Notes under the pieces: generated by a model | What the model saw: only the letters and a program-made list of their open reading frames with translations | What the model was told of the DNA's origin: nothing | Databases searched by the model: none | Shown: piece after piece, positions 25,554 to 32,211 of the stretch | Layout: every line of letters begins with the position of its first letter | How positions within the stretch are numbered: the stretch's first letter is position 1 | Program-made: the position numbers and the translations under genes | NCBI RefSeq assembly: GCF_036250735.1 | Contig: NZ_CP109430.1 | Coordinates: 3,968,001 to 4,032,000, forward strand | Source of the DNA: Streptosporangium sp. NBC_01495 | GTDB lineage: Bacteria > Actinomycetota > Actinomycetes > Streptosporangiales > Streptosporangiaceae | Direction: 5' to 3' | Length of the DNA stretch: 64,000 nt

Positions 25554-26678
25554 ATGACGTCACCGACCCAGCAGGTGCGGCCGGGAGCCGCCGCGCGGAG
25601 CGAGGACCGGGCCGTCCTCGACGTGCGAGGTCTCTGGAAGGTCTTCGGCCCGCGTCCGGACCGGATCGTCGGGACCCCGCTCGCGGAGCTCTCGCGGAGT
25701 GAGCTGAGGGCGAGGACGGGCTGCGTGACCGCCGTCCGCGACGTCTCCTTCAGCGTGCGGCCCCAGGAGGTCTTCGTCGTCATGGGCCTGTCCGGCTCCG
25801 GCAAGTCCACCCTCGTACGCTGCCTGACGCGGCTCGTCGAGCCGACGGCCGGAGAGGTGCTGTTCGACGGCGAGGACATCCGCAAGGCGGGAGACAGGCA
25901 GCTGCGCGAGCTGCGCCGCCACCGCTTCGCCATGGTCTTCCAGAACTTCGGGCTGCTGCCGCACCGGCGGGTCCTGGACAACGTGGCCTACGGGCTGGAG
26001 ATCCGCGGCACGGGGAAGGCGGCCCGCTACGAGCGGGCCAGGGAGATGGTCGAGCTCGTCGGCCTGTCGGGCTCCGAGGACTCCTACCCCGACCAGCTGT
26101 CGGGCGGCATGCAGCAGCGCGTCGGGCTGGCCAGGGCCCTCGCGGTGGACCCGGACGTGCTCTTCTTCGACGAGCCGTTCTCCGCGCTCGACCCGCTGAT
26201 CAGGCGGGACATGCAGAACGAGGTCATCCGCCTGCACCGCGAGGTCGGCAAGACGATGATCTTCATCACGCACGACCTGAGCGAGGCGCTCAAGCTCGGC
26301 GACCGCATCCTCATCATGCGCGACGGCGAGCTCGTCCAGATGGGCACGCCGGACGAGGTCGTCGGGGCGCCCGTGGACGACTACGTGCGCGAGTTCGTCA
26401 GGGACGTGCCCCGCTCGAACGTGCTCACCACCCGCTGGATCATGCGCCCGCCCCGGCCGGACGAACCGCTGGACGGTCCGGAGGTCGGGCCGGACGTCGT
26501 CGTACGCGACGTCGTGCACACGGTTCTGCGCGCGACGCGCCCGGTCAAGGTCGTCGAGGGCGGTGAGCTGCTGGGGGTCGTCACCGCCGAGGAGGTCCTC
26601 GGGGTGCTCGCCGAGCCGGCTCCCGAGGGAACCCCCGGCAAGCCCGCCGGGCCCGTCAGGTCCGGGGAGCAGGGGTGA
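25554..26678 (+). CDS. opuAA: Glycine betaine/proline ABC importer ATPase
   Basis: A 374-residue ProV/OpuAA-type ATPase. Walker A is GLSGSGKST (about residue 80), the Q-loop [10 protein letters not shown], the signature [15 protein letters not shown] and Walker [14 protein letters not shown], followed by the switch ITHD. After residue 290 there is a short C-terminal extension related to the CBS region of OpuAA but without two complete CBS domains, so osmotic gating by CBS pairs is doubtful. ATG 25554 has GTGAGGTGG upstream. Its stop overlaps the permease ATG by one base. Confidence 0.92.
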   Translation: MTSPTQQVRPGAAARSEDRAVLDVRGLWKVFGPRPDRIVGTPLAELSRSELRARTGCVTAVRDVSFSVRPQEVFVVMGLSGSGKSTLVRCLTRLVEPTAGEVLFDGEDIRKAGDRQLRELRRHRFAMVFQNFGLLPHRRVLDNVAYGLEIRGTGKAARYERAREMVELVGLSGSEDSYPDQLSGGMQQRVGLARALAVDPDVLFFDEPFSALDPLIRRDMQNEVIRLHREVGKTMIFITHDLSEALKLGDRILIMRDGELVQMGTPDEVVGAPVDDYVREFVRDVPRSNVLTTRWIMRPPRPDEPLDGPEVGPDVVVRDVVHTVLRATRPVKVVEGGELLGVVTAEEVLGVLAEPAPEGTPGKPAGPVRSGEQG

Positions 26679-28672
26679 TGGCCACCCAGGCCACCCCGGC
26701 CGGTGGCCTGCGGCGCCTGCCCGCCTGGCCCCGCCGCTACCTGCTGGCCGCCGTCGTCGCGGCATGGGTGCTGATCTGGGTGTTCGTCCAGGGCCGCGAC
26801 ACCTTCCAGCTCGGCGGCGCGGAACTGACCCCGCTGCACGTACGGATCAACGAGGGCAGCGAGGTCATCGACAACAGCAGGAACGACAACCCGTTCTTCC
26901 TGTACTTCATCAACTACATCCGCCTCTTCCTCGACGAGTCCGTCACGTTCGTCCAGGCGCTGATCAGCCGGCCGTCCTTCGGGCGCCCGCTGCCGGTCGT
27001 CGGCTGGCTGGGCGTGGTCGCCTTCGCCACGGCGATCGCGCTGCTGTGGGGCAACCTGCGGGTCGCCCTGCTGACCGCGATCGGCTTCGCCTCCTTCGGC
27101 CTGCTGGGCCTGTGGGAGGAGAGCATGGACACCCTCGCCCTCACCCTGGCCGCCGTCGCGCTCTCGCTGCTGATCGGCATCCCGCTCGGCGTCTGGGCCG
27201 GGGTGAACGACCGGTTCAACCGCCTGGTCACCCCGCTGCTCGACTTCATGCAGACGATGCCGACGTTCGTCTACCTCGCGCCGCTCACCCTGTTCTTCCT
27301 CATCGGCCCCGCGAGCGCCACCGTGGCGACCGTCATCTACGCCGTCCCGCCCGCGATCCGCATCACCGCGCACGGCATCCGCGAGGTGCGGCCCGCCACC
27401 CTGGAGGCCAGCGCCTCCCTCGGCTCGACCGCCTGGCAGTCACTGAGGAAGGTACGGCTCCCGCTGGCCAAGCGGACCATCATCGTCGGCGTCAACCAGA
27501 CCATCATGGCCGCGCTGTGCATGGTCACCATCGCCGCGCTGATCGACGCCCCCGGCCTGGGCAAGACCGTCGTCAAGGCGCTGGAGACCCTCGACGTCGG
27601 CAGTGCCTTCAACGCGGGCCTGGCCATCGTCGTCATGGCCATCGTGCTCGACCGGGTCACCTCCGCCGCGGGGCGCCGCGTCGAGATCCGGCACCGGGCC
27701 GGACGCTCGCGCGGACCCGGCCGCCGCCGCGCGGAGATCGGCGCGGTCCTGGCGGTCACCGGCGTGCTGGCCTACCTCTCCCACGTCTACGTGTGGGCCG
27801 CGGAGTTCCCGAGCGAGGCGAACATAGGACGGTACGTCCGTCAGGGGGTCGACGCGGCCACCCTGTGGGCGCAGGACAACCTCGCCGTCTACACCGGCGC
27901 GTTCAGGAACGCCGTCTCCTACGGCCTGCTCAACCCGTTCGAGGCGCTGCTCACCGGCTCGCCGTGGTGGCTGGTCGGCGCCGTGCTGATCGCGTTCGCC
28001 GCGATCCTGTCGAACGTCAGGGTCGTGCTCGTCACCGCGGTCTGCGTCGCCCTGCTCGTCGGGCTCGGCCTGTGGCAGGACAGCATGGTGACGCTCGCCT
28101 CGACGCTCGTGGCCACCGTCCTGGTGATGGTCCTCGGAGTGGTGGTCGGCGTCTGGATGGGGCGCAGCGACCGCGTCGACCAAGTGGTGCGGCCCGTCCT
28201 CGACGCCGGGCAGACCATGCCGCCGTTCGTCTACCTGGTGCCGATCCTCGGCCTGTTCGGCGCCACCCGGATCACCGCGATCATCGCCGCGGTCGTCTAC
28301 GCCGCCCCGGTGGCGGTCAAACTCACCGCGGACGGCATCCGCGGCGTGGCGCCGAGCGCGGTGGAGGCCGCCACGGCCGCGGGTTCCAGCACCTGGCAGC
28401 TCATCACCAAGGTGCAGCTGCCGATGGCGCGCAGCGCGCTCACCCTCGCCGCGAGCCAGGGGCTCATCTACGTGCTCGCCATGGTCGTCGTCGGCGGCCT
28501 GGTCGGCGCGGGCGCGCTCGGCTACGACGTGGTGGCGGGCTTCTCCCAGCTGCAGCTGCGGGGCAAGGGACTCGCCGCGGGCGTGGCGATCGTCGTACTC
28601 GGGATCATGCTGGAGCGCATCACCAGGACGGCGGCACGGCGGGCCGACGCCGAGGCGCACGGCGCCCGTTGA
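26678..28672 (+). CDS. Betaine ABC permease with two fused ProW-type domains
   Basis: A 664-residue membrane protein made of two homologous permease units, about residues 110-340 and 440-664. Each has a betaine-type permease loop: LDFMQTMPTFVYLAP with ATLEASASLGSTAWQ, then LDAGQTMPPFVYLVP with SAVEAATAAGSSTWQ, followed by the coupling segments KVRLPLAKR and KVQLPMARS. Usual ProW or OpuAB proteins have one such unit and dimerise, so one chain here probably forms the full transmembrane channel. ATG 26678 overlaps the ATPase stop (TGATG); a GTG one codon earlier is possible. Confidence 0.9.
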   Translation: MATQATPAGGLRRLPAWPRRYLLAAVVAAWVLIWVFVQGRDTFQLGGAELTPLHVRINEGSEVIDNSRNDNPFFLYFINYIRLFLDESVTFVQALISRPSFGRPLPVVGWLGVVAFATAIALLWGNLRVALLTAIGFASFGLLGLWEESMDTLALTLAAVALSLLIGIPLGVWAGVNDRFNRLVTPLLDFMQTMPTFVYLAPLTLFFLIGPASATVATVIYAVPPAIRITAHGIREVRPATLEASASLGSTAWQSLRKVRLPLAKRTIIVGVNQTIMAALCMVTIAALIDAPGLGKTVVKALETLDVGSAFNAGLAIVVMAIVLDRVTSAAGRRVEIRHRAGRSRGPGRRRAEIGAVLAVTGVLAYLSHVYVWAAEFPSEANIGRYVRQGVDAATLWAQDNLAVYTGAFRNAVSYGLLNPFEALLTGSPWWLVGAVLIAFAAILSNVRVVLVTAVCVALLVGLGLWQDSMVTLASTLVATVLVMVLGVVVGVWMGRSDRVDQVVRPVLDAGQTMPPFVYLVPILGLFGATRITAIIAAVVYAAPVAVKLTADGIRGVAPSAVEAATAAGSSTWQLITKVQLPMARSALTLAASQGLIYVLAMVVVGGLVGAGALGYDVVAGFSQLQLRGKGLAAGVAIVVLGIMLERITRTAARRADAEAHGAR

Positions 28673-28783
28673 GAACTTGAAAGCAGCGAGAAGCAGGGAG
28701 AGACGTACCGAGAAACCGGGCGCGGCCGGACACCCGCCGGGCGGAACCGAACACGGCACACGACACCAATACAGGAGGACCTG

Positions 28784-29779
28784 GTGACAGTTTCGAGGAT
28801 CGGGCGACCGCGGGCGATGGCGCTCCTGGTCGCGACCGGCCTCCTCGTCTCCGCGTGCGGCGGGGCGAAGGTCGGCGAGAGCGACGGAGGGGCCGCCCCG
28901 GCAGCCTCGAGCGCGGACGGCAAGAAGGAGTGCGGCACGGTCAACATCGCCATCAACCCGTGGGTCGGGTACGAGGCGACCGCGGCGGTCATCGCCCACG
29001 TGGCCGAGAAGGACCTCGGCTGCTCGGTCACCAAGAAGGACCTCAAGGAGGAGATCGCCTGGCAGGGCTTCGCCACCGGCGAGGTCGACGCGATCGTGGA
29101 GAACTGGGCCCACGACGACCTGAAGAAGAAGTACATCGAGGACCAGAAGGTCGCCGTCTCGGCCGGATCGACGGGCAACAAGGGCGTCATCGGCTGGTAC
29201 GTGCCGCCGTGGATGGCCGAGAAGTACCCCGACATCACCGACTGGAAGAACCTCAACAAGTACGCCGACCTGTTCAAGACCTCCGAGTCCGGGGGCAAGG
29301 GGCAGCTGCTCGACGGCGACCCCTCCTTCGTGACCAACGACGCGGCCCTGGTGAAGAACCTGAAGCTGGACTACAAGGTCGTCTACGCGGGCAGCGAGGC
29401 GGCGCTCATCACCGGGTTCAGGCAGGCCGAGAAGCAGAAGACCCCGATGCTCGGCTACTTCTACGAGCCGCAGTGGTTCCTGTCGGAGGTCAAGCTCGTC
29501 AAGGTCAAGCTGCCCGAGTACACCGAGGGCTGCGACGCCGACGCGGAGAAGGTGGCCTGCGACTACCCGCTCTACGACCTCGACAAGATCGTGAGCAAGA
29601 AGTTCGCCGACTCCGGCAGCCCGGCGTACGACCTGGTCAAGAACTTCACCTGGACGAACGAGGACCAGAACCTCGTGGCCAAGTACATCTCCGAGGACAA
29701 GATGACGGCCGAGGAGGCCGCCGAGAAGTGGGTCGGCGACAACCCCGACAAGGTGAAAGCCTGGCTCCCCACCTCCTGA
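28784..29779 (+). CDS. Betaine-binding lipoprotein (OpuAC-type)
   Basis: A 331-residue substrate-binding lipoprotein. The signal peptide ends at the lipobox LVSAC (about residue 24). The mature domain begins CGTVNIAINPWVGYEATAAV and keeps the aromatic-cage style residues typical of betaine binders, with WVGYEA, ENWAHDDL, YVPPWMAE and YFYEPQWFL placed across two lobes. GTG 28784 has AGGAGG at 28772-28777. The gap to the permease gene is 111 bp. It is the last gene before the tRNA fragment at 29784, so the operon ends directly against the mobile-element scar. Confidence 0.92.
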   Translation: MTVSRIGRPRAMALLVATGLLVSACGGAKVGESDGGAAPAASSADGKKECGTVNIAINPWVGYEATAAVIAHVAEKDLGCSVTKKDLKEEIAWQGFATGEVDAIVENWAHDDLKKKYIEDQKVAVSAGSTGNKGVIGWYVPPWMAEKYPDITDWKNLNKYADLFKTSESGGKGQLLDGDPSFVTNDAALVKNLKLDYKVVYAGSEAALITGFRQAEKQKTPMLGYFYEPQWFLSEVKLVKVKLPEYTEGCDADAEKVACDYPLYDLDKIVSKKFADSGSPAYDLVKNFTWTNEDQNLVAKYISEDKMTAEEAAEKWVGDNPDKVKAWLPTS

Positions 29780-29783
29780 GCGC

Positions 29784-29834
29784 GCTCGCCTTACAAGCGA
29801 GATGTCACTGGTTCGAACCCAGTAGTGCCCACCA
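29784..29834 (+). other. tRNA-Val(UAC) 3' fragment, candidate attachment site
   Basis: The segment folds as the 3' part of a tRNA: anticodon stem CTCGC/GCGAG around loop CTTACAA (anticodon TAC), 5-base variable loop, T arm ACTGG-TTCGAAC-CCAGT, the acceptor strand AGTGCCC, then A and CCA. The D arm and the 5' acceptor strand (expected GGGCACT) are absent, so it is no functional tRNA. Such fragments are left by tyrosine recombinases that integrate into tRNA 3' ends; an integrase relic starts 45 bp downstream. It lies five bases after the stop of the betaine-binding protein gene. Confidence 0.8.
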
Positions 29835-29840
29835 GCCAAA

Positions 29841-29872
29841 ACGCCCCGTTCCTGATCTTCGGAACGGGGCGT
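29841..29872. terminator. Bidirectional terminator between importer and integrase relic
   Basis: A perfect 12-bp stem ACGCCCCGTTCC (29841-29852) and GGAACGGGGCGT (29861-29872) with an 8-base loop; AAAA precedes it, giving a U-run for the minus strand. It could end both the importer transcript and the convergent integrase transcript. Confidence 0.8.
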
Positions 29873-29878
29873 GAGTGA

Positions 29879-30016
29879 CTAACTCTCGAAGATGTCATCC
29901 ATGGCCTTCACGCCCTGTATGAGCACCGGCCGGATTTACTTTCGATAGACGGCCTCCGTGACCACCGTGTTCCGATGGCCGGCCAGCCGTGAAATGCCCT
30001 CGATCTTGTTATCGAT
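29879..30016 (-). pseudogene. Tyrosine recombinase (integrase) C-terminal relic
   Basis: The minus strand encodes IEGISRLAGHRNTVVTEAVY followed by RK, a stop (TAA, 29936-29938), and in the same frame IRPVLIQGVKAMDDIFES. This is the C-terminal motif block of actinobacterial phage or ICE integrases: the GH-x-xxxTxxxY box with the nucleophile Tyr in AVYRK, then the RPV tail. The stop sits where a Gln codon is usual (CAA to TAA is one change). The upstream Arg-x-x-Arg catalytic half is not recognisable, so the gene is dead. It lies directly beside the tRNA fragment, as integrase genes do beside their att site. Confidence 0.75.
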
Positions 30017-30082
30017 TGATCTGCTTCCTTTGGGAGGCGTGGCGACATGGGTCCCTCCAGATCCCACGCCGCCACGCCCGTC

Positions 30083-30370
30083 TTACCGGGCTCTTCCGGA
30101 TAGCAACGCCGTCCATATCGCCCGAGCTTCGCCGATCGGCCAGGTGGAGGTCTCATAGACCTGATGGCCGTCATCAAGCTGCAGGGTTCGCCGGACGAAC
30201 GCTCGGCCGCCGCCCTCGCACAGTTCGTAGACCGTGGCGCGGCACCAGCAGGTCCAGGCCACCGAGCGTGCCCGTTCAAGCGTCGGGTACGGCTCTCGCC
30301 AATCCAGACGGATGTGATCTCGCTGCGGCATCACCACATGCGGACTCAGGCAGTCGTCGAGCAGAATCAC
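30083..30370 (-). CDS. Unknown small protein 3 of a coupled trio
   Basis: A 95-residue protein starting at GTG 30370, whose first bases overlap the stop of the preceding gene (GTGA). It begins MILLDDCLSPHVVMPQRDHI and ends GEARAIWTALLSGRAR. Acidic and aromatic residues are spread evenly, and there is no signal peptide or membrane segment, so the product is probably cytosolic. I do not recognise the family. Translational coupling suggests it acts with its two neighbours. Confidence 0.6.
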   Translation of the reverse strand: MILLDDCLSPHVVMPQRDHIRLDWREPYPTLERARSVAWTCWCRATVYELCEGGGRAFVRRTLQLDDGHQVYETSTWPIGEARAIWTALLSGRAR

Positions 30371-30705
30371 GACGTGCGCTCCGCGACACCCTTGGACCAG
30401 TGGGAAGCCTTGCGGAGTTCTTCGTACCGCTGGGCGATGCAGTGGGCGACGGTGATCGGGTTGTCCACGCCGTAGACCCGGTACAAGCGGCGGCCCGTCT
30501 TCGCTGAGATCTTCCCTGTCCACCAGCGGTAGGCAAGCCCGTCCGTCCAGACCACGAGGTTGGTCCAGACGGAGAGCAGGGAGACGCCGTGGCCTTGGTG
30601 GACGTCGGCTGAGACGCCGCAGTGTTCGAGGCCGATCCGCAGGCGCTCGGCAGCCAGGGCGGCCGGGCATCGTTGAGCCGGCTCTTTCCTGTCGAGGGTG
30701 CTCAT
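30367..30705 (-). CDS. Unknown small protein 2 of a coupled trio
   Basis: A 112-residue protein starting at ATG 30705, overlapping the previous stop by ATGA. It has a helical N-terminal part (AALAAERLRIGLEHCGV) and a Trp/Tyr-rich middle (VWTDGLAYRWWTGKIS) followed by KTGRRLYRVYGVDNP. It has no signal peptide or transmembrane helix. The family is unknown. It overlaps its downstream neighbour by 4 bp, so all three genes should be made together. Confidence 0.65.
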   Translation of the reverse strand: MSTLDRKEPAQRCPAALAAERLRIGLEHCGVSADVHQGHGVSLLSVWTNLVVWTDGLAYRWWTGKISAKTGRRLYRVYGVDNPITVAHCIAQRYEELRKASHWSKGVAERTS

Positions 30706-30911
30706 GACTCCAGCCCCTCCTGGTCGCGGAGCTGCTGGGCGAGTTCGGCAACGTCGTCGGCGTCGATTGTCCGATAGAGGCCACGGTTCACCTCTTCGTC
30801 GGTAAGGTGCCGACCGTTCCGGGTGGCCCACAAACGACCCGCAGAACTACGCCAAATACACCATCCGGGAAAAGCCGCCTGGAGATCCTCCAGAATCACG
30901 GGGATTGACAT
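30702..30911 (-). CDS. Unknown small protein 1 of a coupled trio
   Basis: A 69-residue protein (ATG 30911) beginning MSIPVILEDLQAAFPGWCIW and containing the basic turn RSSAGRLWATRNGRHLTDEE before an acidic helical end (DADDVAELAQQLRDQEG). No ribosome site is obvious, and a longer reading frame to 31010 would run through the palindromic operator, which is why the internal ATG is chosen. It is first of the trio and divergent from the HTH gene at 31026. No family is recognised. Confidence 0.55.
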   Translation of the reverse strand: MSIPVILEDLQAAFPGWCIWRSSAGRLWATRNGRHLTDEEVNRGLYRTIDADDVAELAQQLRDQEGLES

Positions 30912-30958
30912 GGAGTAAGCGTCATTCCATTTGAGTGACGAACCCACCGCGTTCCAGA

Positions 30959-31005
30959 GACGTCCAGGACGTTTCAAAGTTAGAGTCGAAAACGTCCCTG
31001 ACGTC
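30959..31005. promoter_or_regulatory. 16-bp inverted repeat between the trio and its divergent regulator
   Basis: GACGTCCAGGACGTTT (30959-30974) and AAACGTCCCTGACGTC (30990-31005) pair at 14 of 16 positions around a 15-base spacer. Each arm also contains two GACGT-type half sites. It lies 21 bp before the GTG start of the HTH regulator, a typical place for autoregulation and for control of the divergent trio. Confidence 0.65.
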
Positions 31006-31025
31006 CTCACTCCACGAGGTGCACC

Positions 31026-31808
31026 GTGGCCAACGTCCCCCTACGTCGCGCCATGCTCGAGGCGAAGCTGAGCAACCAGAACCTGGCGGACCGCTGCGAG
31101 GTGGATGTTAAGACGGTGGAACGCTGGTTACAGGATGAGGCACGAGTTCCGCACCTCCGGCACCAGTTGGCCGCCGCCGAGGCATTAGGAGTTGATACGT
31201 CCGTGTTGTGGCCAGAAGCTATCCGTAACACCGTGAAGACCGGTCCGGATCGAGAGGTTCTGACCGTTTACCCCTATCGGTCGGCTTGCCCCAAGTCGAT
31301 CTGGCGCAACCTGATCACCTCGGCCCGCAACGAGATCGTCTTCGCCGGGTACACCAACTACTTCCTGTGGCTGGAACACCCCAACCTCGCCAAGGTCCTC
31401 AAGCGCAAGGCCGAGCAAGGGTGCAAGATCCGATTCCTGATCGGCGACCCGGACAGCGAGGTCACCCGCCGCAGGGAGGAGGTGGAGAACGTCCCGTTGA
31501 CGGTCTCCACCCGCATCCGGATCACCCTCTCGGAGATCGAGCAGGTTCGGAACGTACCCGGCATCGAAGCGCGCTTCGGAGACGAGCACATCGCGATGAG
31601 CGTCTTCCGCTTCGACTCCGAGATGCTCGTGACGCCGCACCTGGCCAAGCTCGTCGGCCACGACTCGCCGATGATGCACCTGCGCCGCTACCAGGACGAC
31701 GGACTGTTCGACCGGTTCGGCTATCACGCCTCCGAGCTGTGGAGCAACGGCCGGGACGTCTGGGCGGAGGAGCCGCGAAAGCCTGCGGAGAGCGCCAGTT
31801 CTGGGTGA
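31026..31808 (+). CDS. HTH regulator with C-terminal PLD-like domain
   Basis: A 260-residue protein. Residues 1-55 form an XRE-type HTH (LEAKLSNQNLADRCEVDVKT, VERWLQDEARVP). Residues 75-250 form a domain resembling phospholipase-D-like folds (YPYRSACPKSIWRNLITSA, LKRKAEQGCKIRFLIGDPDS), annotated in actinobacteria as a DUF5919-type sensor region. The HKD catalytic motifs are not seen, so it is likely a ligand- or nucleotide-sensing module. GTG 31026 has GAGGT at 31016-31020. It is divergent from the coupled trio with a strong inverted repeat between, so it is the probable regulator of that operon. Confidence 0.8.
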   Translation: MANVPLRRAMLEAKLSNQNLADRCEVDVKTVERWLQDEARVPHLRHQLAAAEALGVDTSVLWPEAIRNTVKTGPDREVLTVYPYRSACPKSIWRNLITSARNEIVFAGYTNYFLWLEHPNLAKVLKRKAEQGCKIRFLIGDPDSEVTRRREEVENVPLTVSTRIRITLSEIEQVRNVPGIEARFGDEHIAMSVFRFDSEMLVTPHLAKLVGHDSPMMHLRRYQDDGLFDRFGYHASELWSNGRDVWAEEPRKPAESASSG

Positions 31809-31866
31809 CCAACTGGGTGACAACGACCCCGGACGGGGGCGGACAACGGTGGACGGGCGTGGACCG

Positions 31867-31965
31867 TACGCCCAGGTCACGGGCCACGTCGGTGACCTTG
31901 CGGCCCGCCTCAACGAGATCTGGCACCTTACGCCGGAACTCCGACGGGTAGCCACGCCGTCCCAT
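31867..31965 (-). pseudogene. IS3-family transposase OrfA N-terminal relic
   Basis: Read from ATG 31965 the minus strand gives MGRRGYPSEFRRKV, then LVEAGRKVTDVARDLGV, the start and first HTH helices of IS3-type OrfA proteins. Similarity stops at Val 33, after which the frame runs into unrelated sequence. The remainder of OrfA and all of OrfB are absent here. Confidence 0.8.
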
Positions 31966-32162
31966 GCCACTCTCCTCTCAACGAGTGGCACAAGAATCCA
32001 AGAACCCGCCTCTACAAGACCAGGGGCACATCAGAGCCTCCATCAGACCTGGAGCGATTCAGAACGCGAGGGGACGGAGCGGGCCCGGCTGTTCCCGTTC
32101 GCCGTTTCCCGAGGACGACCGTCGGCCCGTTCTTGACAGCGTTATCGACGGGAGGACAATCT

Positions 32163-32198
32163 GTTGCGGGAAGCGCACTTCGTTTCGGAATGCGCAAC
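32163..32198. promoter_or_regulatory. Shared GTTGCG operators before dimethylglycine oxidase
   Basis: GTTGCGGGAAGCGC (32163-32176) matches the gbcA site at 11 of 14 positions. A second, inverted copy, GTTGCGCATTCC on the minus strand, occupies 32187-32198. Both lie within 50 bp of the ATG at 32212. The sequence left of it (31966-32160) is derived from the mobile-element remnant and shows nothing else. Confidence 0.6.
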
Positions 32199-32211
32199 GA
32201 TGGAGGTGGGT

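Noticed and set aside
29784-29834. A complete, functional tRNA gene
   Set aside because: D arm and 5' acceptor strand are missing; the bases before it are the end of the binding-protein gene.
30702-31010. Longer start for the first gene of the trio
   Set aside because: The extension would cover the inverted repeat at 30959-31005 and gives an unlikely N-terminus; ATG 30911 is preferred.
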